Below, in pieces: positions 1 to 6,688 of a stretch of DNA of 64,000 nucleotides. The position numbers and the translations under genes are program-made. Source of the stretch: Bacillota bacterium (GTDB lineage Bacteria > Bacillota > Clostridia > Christensenellales > Aristaeellaceae). Each line of letters begins with the position of its first letter. Position 1 is the first letter of the stretch. The stretch covers positions 62,001 to 126,000 of the forward strand of contig JAEYOW010000041.1 of the NCBI GenBank assembly GCA_023411375.1, given 5' to 3'. Under the pieces are notes generated by a model, which was not told where the DNA came from, did no database searches, and was given only the letters and a program-made list of their open reading frames with translations.

Positions 1-1
1 G

Positions 2-388
2 AGCGCGCTACAGGGCAAGCTGCTTAACGACGCGCTGGCGCTGAAAGCGCAATATACGCTGCTCTACACAAACGCCAGCCCTACGAGCGAGTTCGGGGCG
101 TGGAAGACGAGCATGAATTTAAATGGCTATACGTCGGTGCTGATTGAGTTTTACGTCAACGCCGCAACGCTTGGCTACCGTCCGAGGCTCTTAGTGCCGA
201 TTGGCGGCGAGGCTCTTGCTGTTGGGTTGATGAATACCGGACGCCAGGCATCCAGGAATGTGACCGTCGTGAGCGACGGCGTACTATTCGGGGATTGCTA
301 TCTGCGCGACTACAACACAGCAGGCGCAGGTACCGTCGACAACACCTATATGGTGCCCTATCGCACATGGGCCGTGAAGGGGGTGTAG
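2..388 (+). CDS. phage structural protein, C-terminal part (5' end outside window)
   Basis: The reading frame is open from the first complete codon at base 2 to the TAG at 386-388, so this is the last ~128 residues of a gene that starts upstream. An internal ATG at 113 has no ribosome binding site, so the longer partial gene is preferred. The residues look like a compact beta-rich domain, as in receptor-binding or tail-fibre tips, but no family motif is recognised. It lies just before small phage genes and an endolysin, where tail or baseplate genes usually end. Confidence 0.6.
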   Translation, partial: SALQGKLLNDALALKAQYTLLYTNASPTSEFGAWKTSMNLNGYTSVLIEFYVNAATLGYRPRLLVPIGGEALAVGLMNTGRQASRNVTVVSDGVLFGDCYLRDYNTAGAGTVDNTYMVPYRTWAVKGV

Positions 389-391
389 AGA

Positions 392-682
392 TTGTATAAA
401 ATCATCATTGCCGGGGATGGGCGCGTATTGAGCGCCGCGACGGAGGATAGCGCGATTACCGGGGCTGTCGAGGTGGATACGTTGCCCGATGGTAATATCC
501 ACGATTACCGCTATGTGGATGGCGCGTATGTGCATGACCCGCTGCCCGTGCCGGAGGTCATTCCCACGCCTACGCTTGACGAGCGCGTGGCCGCCGTCGA
601 GGCCGGGCAGGAGACGCAGGACACGGCCATTGACGAGCTGGTGCAGGTCATGGCGGATATGATAGGGGGTGCGGTGCAATGA
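392..682 (+). CDS. small phage protein with acidic C-terminal helix
   Basis: A 96-residue protein starting at TTG 392, with a purine-rich AAGGGGGTG about seven bases upstream and only three bases after the preceding stop. The N-terminal half reads as beta strands. A proline-rich linker (around residues 50-60) leads to an amphipathic acidic helix. Small proteins of this build sit between tail fibre and lysis genes in siphophages, but no named family is recognised. Its stop overlaps the next start (ATGA at 679-682), which indicates translational coupling. Confidence 0.6.
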   Translation: MYKIIIAGDGRVLSAATEDSAITGAVEVDTLPDGNIHDYRYVDGAYVHDPLPVPEVIPTPTLDERVAAVEAGQETQDTAIDELVQVMADMIGGAVQ

Positions 683-855
683 CACCGATCAAGCTCAAGA
701 TTATGGTTAAGGCTACGGAGCTGCGAATGGGCAAGGGCGAGGCGCTGGAGGATATCCTGACGGGCTGGCCTGCGCTGACGGAGGACGACAAGGCGCAGAT
801 TCGGGCGGCGGTTGAGGTTGCGGATGCGCCGGAGAGCGGAGGCGGTACGGTATGA
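679..855 (+). CDS. 58-aa phage protein of unknown function
   Basis: An ATG at 679 overlaps the previous stop in an ATGA junction and the frame runs to TGA at 853-855, which again overlaps the next ATG (852). The product is charged and mainly helical with no membrane segment. The double ATGA coupling inside a phage operon is the main reason to accept such a short frame. Function unknown. Confidence 0.55.
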   Translation: MTPIKLKIMVKATELRMGKGEALEDILTGWPALTEDDKAQIRAAVEVADAPESGGGTV

Positions 856-989
856 TGTGGCTGCTGTGGCCCGTAGGCATCTGGCTGGCGCTGGTCGCCC
901 TCATCCTATGGGCGGGCTGGCGTTGGCAATGGAATTGTCCGCACAGAGAGGAGGCGCCCGACGATGATCACGACGACGACCAGGCGTGA
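852..989 (+). CDS. 45-aa single-span membrane protein before the endolysin
   Basis: The frame starts at ATG 852, overlapping the previous stop, and ends at TGA 987-989, 26 bases inside the endolysin gene. Residues ~3-26 form one strongly hydrophobic tryptophan-rich segment followed by a short very acidic tail (Asp/Glu/His). Position and build fit a small phage lysis accessory protein such as a mini-holin, but this is inference from context. Confidence 0.45.
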   Translation: MMWLLWPVGIWLALVALILWAGWRWQWNCPHREEAPDDDHDDDQA

Positions 990-1779
990 GCAGATGGCCC
1001 TTGCGGCCCGCAAGCTGCCCGGCTGCGGGTACGTGTGGGGCGCGCGCGGGGAGGTCTGCACGCAGGCGCTGCTTAACCGTCTGGCTAAGCAATACCCCGA
1101 CCAGACCAACATCCTGAGCATATGCACCAAGTGGATCGGCAAGCCCGTGTATGATTGCGCCACGCTGGTGCGGGCCTGCCTTGCGGCGGCTGGCATCGAG
1201 ATATGCAGCGGCGCGTCCTCTCAATGGCGCGGCGACTATTGGGAGGCCAAGGGCGAGATCGCGGACATGCCGCGCAATAAGCCCTGCGTGCTCTACAACG
1301 AGAGCGCAAACGCCAACCCCATGGGGCATACGGGCGTGTACCTCGGCGACGGCTGGGTGGTGGACGCGCGCGGAAGCCGCGAGGGCGTAATGCTTAGCAA
1401 GCTGGACAGCCGCCCATGGAGCCATTACGCCGTGCCCAGGGGCGCGGACGAGCGTGTGCAGCTCGAGACAGCCACCGTGCGCGCGGAATCCGGCGGCACG
1501 GTGCGCCTGCGCAAGGGGCCGAGCAAGTCCACCAGCACGCTTACTAAGGTGCCGATCGGCACGGAGGTGGCCGTGCTGGGGCGCGAAACAGGCTGGGCGC
1601 GGATTGTGGCCGGAGGCACTACCGGGTATATGATGCTGCAATTCCTTGACTTTGGCGGCGGCGCTGATCAGCCGGAGGGCGCGACGTACACCATTACCCT
1701 GCTGGATGCTACCGAGGCTGAGCGGGCCGCCATTGTGGCGGCGTGTGGGCGGGTGAGCGTGGCGCGGAACGTGGGTTAA
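964..1779 (+). CDS. phage endolysin: NlpC/P60-like peptidase with SH3b domain
   Basis: A 271-residue peptidoglycan hydrolase, starting at ATG 964 behind GAGGAGG. The N-terminal ~150 residues look like an NlpC/P60 cysteine peptidase: a Cys in YDCATLV (near residue 63) as likely nucleophile and a His in GHTGVYLG (near 123) as likely base. A bacterial SH3 domain follows (~165-220), with the typical VRLRKGPS start and the GWARI/GYM strands, which would bind the cell wall. A short C-terminal extension of unknown role ends the protein. There is no signal peptide, so export would need a holin. It lies at the end of a phage operon and is followed by a terminator. Confidence 0.85.
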   Translation: MITTTTRREQMALAARKLPGCGYVWGARGEVCTQALLNRLAKQYPDQTNILSICTKWIGKPVYDCATLVRACLAAAGIEICSGASSQWRGDYWEAKGEIADMPRNKPCVLYNESANANPMGHTGVYLGDGWVVDARGSREGVMLSKLDSRPWSHYAVPRGADERVQLETATVRAESGGTVRLRKGPSKSTSTLTKVPIGTEVAVLGRETGWARIVAGGTTGYMMLQFLDFGGGADQPEGATYTITLLDATEAERAAIVAACGRVSVARNVG

Positions 1780-1795
1780 TTCAAGGCATAACCAA

Positions 1796-1820
1796 GGCCC
1801 GCCGCGTAGTGCGGCGGGCC
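1796..1820 (+). terminator. bidirectional terminator between convergent genes
   Basis: A perfect 10-bp GC-rich stem (GGCCCGCCGC / GCGGCGGGCC) with a five-base loop, followed by a loose T-rich stretch. It lies between the convergent endolysin gene and the minus-strand gene ending at 1831, so it can serve both. Confidence 0.8.
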
Positions 1821-1830
1821 TGTTAAATTC

Positions 1831-2430
1831 CTATTCTGTTTGCTTTCTCCTCCCGTCCTCCGGGTACGGCTCGCCCTTGTCCACAAGCCAGCGTCCGCCG
1901 ATCTTCTTCGCGGTTTTGAGTTTGCCGCTCTGCGCCATCTTGCGGATCGTCGATGCGTCAACCTCGTGCAGCTCCGCGTACCCGGGCAGCGAGATCATTT
2001 CAGGCGGGCGCTCCGTCGCGGCGAATCGGTCTTTAAGGGCTGCCAGGATCGGCTCCAGATCGTCCGGGGTCTTAACTTTGGTCTGGATGACGGCTTCGGC
2101 GAGCACAAACATGTCGCCGGGGGCCTCGGTCATCTCCCCAAAATCCAGCCCAAACCCGGCAATCTGCATCACATCGGTAATCATGGCGATGTAGCTGGCT
2201 CCGTCGTCGTCATACGGCGCGTACTGCGACAGGTGATGCATCAGCAGGTTGTACTCGCGCCCGACGTTGGCCACCTTGGGATGCGCCATATACAGCCAGC
2301 GCGTGGGCGGCATCGCGTTCTTTTTGGAGGCTTTCGCGTGGGCGAAAGCGAGGTCGGTCAAGGCCCGGATAATGCCCCACGCATAGCTTTCGTTGGGGCT
2401 GAGTTCTTCGCGCTTCGGGGTGTCGTACAT
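1831..2430 (-). CDS. unknown phage/ICE protein with C-terminal excisionase-like helix-turn-helix
   Basis: A 199-residue soluble protein. The first ~130 residues are mostly helical with no motif recognised. The last ~55 (LPGYAELHEVDASTIRKMAQ region) read as a MerR/excisionase-type winged helix that would bind DNA. ATG 2430 has a purine-rich GGAGGA upstream. It is 12 bases downstream of the gene at 2443-3138 and probably co-transcribed with it from the promoter at 3182-3210. The module points to a regulator or accessory gene of the element, but the partner is not identifiable. Confidence 0.6.
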   Translation of the reverse strand: MYDTPKREELSPNESYAWGIIRALTDLAFAHAKASKKNAMPPTRWLYMAHPKVANVGREYNLLMHHLSQYAPYDDDGASYIAMITDVMQIAGFGLDFGEMTEAPGDMFVLAEAVIQTKVKTPDDLEPILAALKDRFAATERPPEMISLPGYAELHEVDASTIRKMAQSGKLKTAKKIGGRWLVDKGEPYPEDGRRKQTE

Positions 2431-2442
2431 GGTGGTTCCTCC

Positions 2443-3138
2443 TTAATCGTTGTTGGCTTCGCAGTAGTCGGAGAAGGTCTTTTCCATCGCGGTGATGGCC
2501 GCGGCGTAATCCGCGCCGTTGATGATCTGATACATGGCAGTCTTGCCGCTGCCGGACTTGATGGGATGGTCGGCCAGGCTCCAGGCGCGCGCCTTGATGT
2601 AGGCGGCGGCGCGGGGGTAACGGGCTTCCAGCGCGCTAATGTCGACCTCGGGCTGCTTGCCCGCGAAGGACGAGGCGCTCTCGCTGTTCATGCGGCGGGC
2701 GAAATCCTGATGGTAGTTGCTCCATGCGGCGCGCGCCGCTTCCAGCTCCTCCAGGCCCTCAATGGCTGCGGTGCGGGCGTCCTCCTCGCGAATCCTGGCG
2801 GCCCGCTCGGCCTTTTCCTCGGCGGCCTTCTCGGCCAGCATGGCCTTGATCTCCAGCAGCTCGGCGTTGTACTTGCCGGATTTGAGCGCCACGGCGGTGG
2901 GGTTTCCGGCGTAGCTCTCATTCGCAACGCTCAGCTGGAGCTTTCCGGCCATCGCGTTGAAGCGGAAAATCAGGTTGGGGTTGTTGAAAAGCTCCAGCGC
3001 CTTGGTGGACAGGTTGGTCTGATTCATGGTTTCTTCCTCCCACGCCATGCGGAGGCAGCAGCCGAAATCATTGCGCTTGTCCTGCTTCTTGATCTCCCAT
3101 GCGCGGGTCATGATCTTTTTCAGGTTGTGCTTTTTCAT
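2443..3138 (-). CDS. coiled-coil accessory protein of mobile elements
   Basis: Start chosen at ATG 3138 because CACAGGAGG lies ten bases upstream; upstream in-frame codons have no such site. The 231-residue product opens with a short basic segment (MKKHNLKKIMTRAWEIKKQ) typical of small proteins in clostridial mobile elements, then a Glu/Ala-rich helical stretch (~100-160) likely to form a coiled coil, then a mixed C-terminal domain. No catalytic motif is seen. It is the first gene of a two-gene operon. Confidence 0.55.
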   Translation of the reverse strand: MKKHNLKKIMTRAWEIKKQDKRNDFGCCLRMAWEEETMNQTNLSTKALELFNNPNLIFRFNAMAGKLQLSVANESYAGNPTAVALKSGKYNAELLEIKAMLAEKAAEEKAERAARIREEDARTAAIEGLEELEAARAAWSNYHQDFARRMNSESASSFAGKQPEVDISALEARYPRAAAYIKARAWSLADHPIKSGSGKTAMYQIINGADYAAAITAMEKTFSDYCEANND

Positions 3139-3181
3139 CGTTGCGGCCTCCTGTGTTTTGGTAGTTCCTTGGTACGTTTCT

Positions 3182-3210
3182 ATAATATCACGCAAACGGG
3201 AAATTGTCAA
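3182..3210 (-). promoter_or_regulatory. sigma-A promoter for the 3138-1831 operon
   Basis: On the minus strand TTGACA (3210-3205), a 17-base spacer and TATTAT (3187-3182) form a near-consensus promoter, ~44 bases upstream of ATG 3138. Confidence 0.75.
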
Positions 3211-3247
3211 CATGAAACGAGAAAATAATATAATAAAACGGGAAATT
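3194..3247. repeat. three operator-like direct repeats, 21-bp period
   Basis: AAACGGGAAATT (3194), AAACGAGAAAAT (3215) and AAACGGGAAATT (3236) recur at exactly 21-bp steps. The first covers the spacer of the promoter at 3182-3210. Repeats two helical turns apart place a protein on one face of the DNA, so this is probably an operator for a phage or element regulator. Confidence 0.55.
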
Positions 3248-3322
3248 ACATTGAAAAGCCAAGCGGCGCAACAAAAAAGAGGGCCTAAGCCCCCTCCCCC
3301 TAATAGTAGCAAAATAAACACA

Positions 3323-3417
3323 ACTTCAACCCACATCCCACGCAGGGACGACAACGCCTTGTTAAGCACGCACCAGACATCTTAAGTCTTTCAACCCACG
3401 CCCCAAAGAGGGGCGAC
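3323..3417 (-). CRISPR. two-repeat, one-spacer mini-CRISPR with type I-C-like repeats
   Basis: Read on the minus strand, 3417-3388 and 3352-3323 are two 30-base repeats separated by 35 bases. Both follow the type I-C pattern: GTCG, a CCC...GGG stem with a five-base loop, then GTGGGTTGAA. They match at 22 of 30 positions. One stem pair changes from C-G to T-A between copies, so the hairpin is kept although the sequence drifted. No cas gene is in the window. It lies in a prophage upstream of an operator-bearing promoter. It may be a degenerate array, or phage-borne repeats that engage a host I-C system. Confidence 0.6.
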
Positions 3418-3556
3418 ATGTAACGCCACCTATATGATTCGACGTTCCCTTCAATTCTCCTTCTATTTAAGGAGGTGGTGCCCTTGGATGTTTAACGCGT
3501 TTCACAACGGTTCGGTTTGGGTGTCACAACTACATTTTATTCAAGGAGGTTTCTTT

Positions 3557-4030
3557 ATGCGTAAGGTTCTTTGGCTGCTTCTCACGATTGTCCTGGTGGC
3601 GTTTCTTCCTATTGTGTGCCTGGCCGAGGGCGCTGGCGGCATGGACGGCTCCAGCTTCCTGGACTGGGAGAGCATTGCCACCTACGGCGGCGCGGTCGCC
3701 CTGGTGGTATTCATCGTCCAGCTGCTCAAGCTTCCGCTTGACAAGGTGTGGAGGATTCCGACGCAGTACGTGGTCTATGTGGTCAGTCTGGCCGTGCTGC
3801 TGCTGGCGCAGGCGTTCGTGCCCACCATGGGCGGACTGACCTGGGATTCCGCGCTGCTGTGCGTGTTTAACGCCGTCATTGTCTCGCTTTCCGCGATGTC
3901 CACCTATACGGTAACGATTGGCAGGGTGGAGGAGCGCAAGGTGCTCACGCAGCTGGATGACGACGGCTTGCTGACGGTCGTAACCGGGGAGGCCGTCCCC
4001 GACGCTCCCGGCGATATCCCTTCCAACTAA
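3557..4030 (+). CDS. membrane protein with signal-like N-terminus, possible holin
   Basis: ATG 3557 follows AAGGAGGT by six bases; the frame also opens upstream from ATG 3488, with its own AAGGAGG at ~3469, so a form 23 residues longer is possible. The 157-residue product has an N-terminal hydrophobic segment ending in a signal-peptidase-like LAEG, then three membrane segments (~43-58, ~72-90, ~98-118) and a polar acidic tail. Its place near phage lysis genes suggests a holin-type role, but no holin family signature is recognised. A strong terminator follows. Confidence 0.55.
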   Translation: MRKVLWLLLTIVLVAFLPIVCLAEGAGGMDGSSFLDWESIATYGGAVALVVFIVQLLKLPLDKVWRIPTQYVVYVVSLAVLLLAQAFVPTMGGLTWDSALLCVFNAVIVSLSAMSTYTVTIGRVEERKVLTQLDDDGLLTVVTGEAVPDAPGDIPSN

Positions 4031-4046
4031 CGCTTACAGTCTTTCA

Positions 4047-4074
4047 AGCCCCGCCGCAATCGCACGGCGGGGCT
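4047..4074 (+). terminator. hairpin terminator after the membrane protein
   Basis: AGCCCCGCCG / CGGCGGGGCT form a perfect 10-bp stem with an eight-base loop, followed by a short ATTTT. Confidence 0.75.
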
Positions 4075-4097
4075 GCATCTGATTTTAGGAGGTATGT

Positions 4098-4814
4098 ATG
4101 ATAGAGCTGATACAGGGCCACGCGCTGGATGTGCTGGAGCGCATGGCCGCAGATACCATGTTTGACGCGGTGATCACCGACCCGCCCTATGCGTCCGGCG
4201 CTGCCACGCAGAGCGGCGTGGCGGCCAGCACGGCCACCAAGTACACCAGCACCAAGCGCGGAGATTGCCCTTTCCCGGACTTTGAGGGCGACGCCTTGGA
4301 CAAGCGCAGCTGGGCCAACCTGATGACGCGCGTGCTCACCCTCGCGCGTGAGCATACGCACAAGGGCGGCGTGATCGTGCTGTTTGCCGACTGGCGGCAG
4401 GTGCCCGTCGCAACCGATGTGATGCAATGGGCGGGCTGGATATGGCGCGGTATCGCGCCCTGGGACAAGGGCAATTGCAGGCCGCAAAAGGGCCGCTTCC
4501 GGCAGCAGGCCGAGTTTGTGATTTGGGGTTCCAACGGCGCGCTGCCCGTTGACCGTCCCGTGCCGTGCCTGCCCGGCGTATTCGCGTATCCCAACGTCAC
4601 CGGGGCCGCGCGCCTCCACCAGACGCAGAAGCCCCTCGCCCTGATGCGCGAGCTTGTGCGCATATGCCTCCCCGCCGGGCGCATCCTCGACCCCTTCGCG
4701 GGCAGCGGCACCACGCTGGAGGCCGCAAGCCTGGAGGGCTTTCACGCCACCGGCATCGAGCTGAGCAAGCCGATCTATGCAACCGCGCGCAAGCGCCTGA
4801 ACCTGGACAGCTAA
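4098..4814 (+). CDS. site-specific DNA methyltransferase (amino-MTase, DPPY type)
   Basis: A 238-residue enzyme expected to methylate the exocyclic amino group of adenine or cytosine. Motif IV is TDPPYASG near residue 31. The AdoMet-binding motif is DPFAGSGTT near 199, so the order (catalytic motif first, AdoMet motif last) is that of the beta class. ATG 4098 has TTAGGAGGT upstream. No restriction gene adjoins it, so it is probably an orphan phage methylase protecting or marking phage DNA. The recognition site cannot be read from sequence. Confidence 0.85.
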   Translation: MIELIQGHALDVLERMAADTMFDAVITDPPYASGAATQSGVAASTATKYTSTKRGDCPFPDFEGDALDKRSWANLMTRVLTLAREHTHKGGVIVLFADWRQVPVATDVMQWAGWIWRGIAPWDKGNCRPQKGRFRQQAEFVIWGSNGALPVDRPVPCLPGVFAYPNVTGAARLHQTQKPLALMRELVRICLPAGRILDPFAGSGTTLEAASLEGFHATGIELSKPIYATARKRLNLDS

Positions 4815-4870
4815 CACGCCCACGCGTGCAGAGGTATCTCACGGCCTCTGTGCGCCAAGGCCCAAAAAGA

Positions 4871-4913
4871 CAGATACCGCTCATCTGGTTCAGATGGTTG
4901 GTATCTGTTTTTT
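4871..4913 (+). terminator. strong terminator closing the first prophage operon
   Basis: CAGATACC...GGTATCTG encloses an inner CATCTG/CAGATG stem and is followed directly by six T residues. Confidence 0.85.
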
Positions 4914-4968
4914 ACGCATTCAATATTATTGTTTAAATGTTTAAACGCTGCATAAACGCGCAAAATCT

Positions 4969-5008
4969 CATGACAGATAATTCGCTCAATCCATGACAGA
5001 TAATTCGC
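4969..5008. repeat. 17-bp direct repeat at the prophage/relaxase junction (candidate att core)
   Basis: CATGACAGATAATTCGC occurs at 4969-4985 and again at 4992-5008. The second copy encodes the first residues of the relaxase remnant (…DNSR…). A short direct repeat exactly where phage DNA meets the interrupted gene is what an integration junction can leave. An att site would need a matching copy at the far prophage end, which is outside the window. Confidence 0.4.
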
Positions 5009-5616
5009 GCCGCAACAAGTACGCCTTGAAGAAAGAAAACAGCCTGCTCATTGACATCGAGGCAAAAATTAGAGCAGGCAAGGGCGTAGAGTATCAGAAT
5101 TGGGCAAAGAAATTCAACCTCAAGCAGATGGCGCAGACAATGGCTTATCTGCAAGAGCATGGCTTGATGGATTATGAAAAATTAGCGCAAAGGACTGCCG
5201 AGGCGGCAGCCCGCTCCCGTGAACTGTCCGCAAGCATTCGCGCCGCCGAAAAGCGAATGGCCGAGATCTCAATGCTGAAAAAACACATCATCAACTACTC
5301 CAACACCCGCGAGATTTACGTCGCCTATCGCAAGACGGGATATTCTCCTAAGTATCTGACAGCGCATGAGAGTGAAATCATTTTGCACAAGGCGGCGAAA
5401 AGAACTTTTGACGAATTGGGCGTGACGAAACTACCCTCTGTCAAGAACTTGCATCAGGAATACGCCGCGTTGATGACTGAGAAAAAGGCGACGTATGTAG
5501 AACATCGGGCTGCGCAGGAGGAAATACGCGAACTGCTGGTGCATAAGCGAAATGTGGACAGTATTCTCGACAAAACCAGAGAAGCAGCCCGCTGGGTTAA
5601 GCCTCATTTGGAGTAA
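4993..5616 (+). pseudogene. 3' fragment of a Tn1549-like ICE relaxase
   Basis: The 207-residue frame reads as the C-terminal helical region of relaxase/mobilisation proteins of Tn1549-type elements (SLLIDIEAKIRAGKG, NWAKKFNLKQMAQTMAYL, HESEIILHKAAKRTFDELG). The N-terminal nuclease domain with the DNA-cleaving Tyr and metal-binding His residues is missing. No RBS precedes ATG 4993, and the prophage terminator and direct repeat lie immediately upstream. The gene therefore appears split by the prophage, so conjugation would be lost unless the prophage excises precisely. The family call is from memory of the conserved C-terminal segments. Confidence 0.75.
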
Positions 5617-5674
5617 CGTCCAAATTCTGCATAGTGGCCCGGGAAGCAGGAAACAAGGAGCATTTAACCGTGAA

Positions 5675-6502
5675 TTAAAGGCTGCGCTGCCAAAGGGTCA
5701 AGGCTTCTCCATGCTGATCAAACAGGTTAATCGCGTATTCACCAAAGTAAGCACCCGTATAGGTGGAATGCATAGCTTCCGGATTGTCGCTGTAGATGCC
5801 CTCGCCCGTTTCGTCTATCTCTATGTTCATATACTGGACTTGATAAGCATATTCGACGCCGTTGACCATCATGGACAGAACGCCGTCGTCCCGCAAAAGC
5901 CAAGTGCCTTCGGAGACCGGAGCATCATCGTTGCCAACAGCGTAAAGGCTCAGCGTGCCGTCCGGCAAGAAACGATAATTGGTTTGCGCCGTGTCCTCCG
6001 TCCATGCGTAAGCTCCTGTCAGCACCTGCGGGGTTGGCAGAAAAGGCAAAGAGCTTACAGGTACAAAGCAGATTTCAAACGCCCTGTCCCCCACGGGGCA
6101 GTCCGCCGTGATTTCATAAAGAACGATCGCGTTTTGTCCCATGATTTGATTTTCGGCAGTCTGTTCCTGATCGGCGTCGAGGGGAAAAGCGTACACCTTG
6201 TAGCTTTTGCCATTGAGCAACAGCGTGCCATCGGAGGACAGCTGATAGGAGCCATAGAATGTGCAAAGATTTTCCTGCGTGACCTCTTGGAGCGCGGGCA
6301 TGATGTCATACATGACCGCCGTTTGATCTGCGGCAAAAATGATCTCCGTAGCCAGGGCGTCGTGAGCGCCGTAGGTTTCCCAGCAGCCCGTTAGCGCCGA
6401 AGGATCGGTTATCAAGCTCTCTTCGCCGATAGCGGAATGAACCAGTCCAAAGCTGATCGTGAAGCAAAGTGCCATGACAAGAATGCATACGGTTTTTTTC
6501 AT
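5675..6502 (-). CDS. secreted protein of unknown function
   Basis: Start taken at ATG 6502 (GGGAG ten bases upstream); an earlier ATG at 6517 would contain that site. The 275-residue product begins with a signal peptide (MKKTV, hydrophobic core to ~residue 22, small residues before a likely cut). The rest is acidic and beta-rich, with two similar halves: each has a segment like LTG-x-W/Y...G-T/S-L...YG, suggesting a duplicated lipocalin- or META-like barrel. No lipobox is evident. Function unknown. Confidence 0.65.
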   Translation of the reverse strand: MKKTVCILVMALCFTISFGLVHSAIGEESLITDPSALTGCWETYGAHDALATEIIFAADQTAVMYDIMPALQEVTQENLCTFYGSYQLSSDGTLLLNGKSYKVYAFPLDADQEQTAENQIMGQNAIVLYEITADCPVGDRAFEICFVPVSSLPFLPTPQVLTGAYAWTEDTAQTNYRFLPDGTLSLYAVGNDDAPVSEGTWLLRDDGVLSMMVNGVEYAYQVQYMNIEIDETGEGIYSDNPEAMHSTYTGAYFGEYAINLFDQHGEALTLWQRSL

Positions 6503-6688
6503 CGTTGATTCTCCCATCTGTCAAAATGAGGTCGGGTGTAAATTTGATTTCATTATAGCACAGGGTAGAATATGAAACAACAAATGCTTTTCCATTATCA
6601 GGACACACGCACCTTCCCGGCAATTTCGTTCTCTGCGCGCCTGATAATATGGTATAATCACAGCATAAAGAACGAGGAGGAGACGTAG

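Noticed and set aside
901..1641. 246-codon minus-strand frame
   Set aside because: Antisense to the endolysin; Ala/His/Arg-rich product typical of GC-rich shadow frames.
1840..3228. Long plus-strand open frame of 462 codons
   Set aside because: It is the reverse strand of two well-supported minus-strand genes with RBS and promoter. It crosses the intergenic gap and has no RBS.
5552..6394. 280-codon plus-strand frame
   Set aside because: Lies opposite a signal-peptide gene; composition fits an antisense frame.
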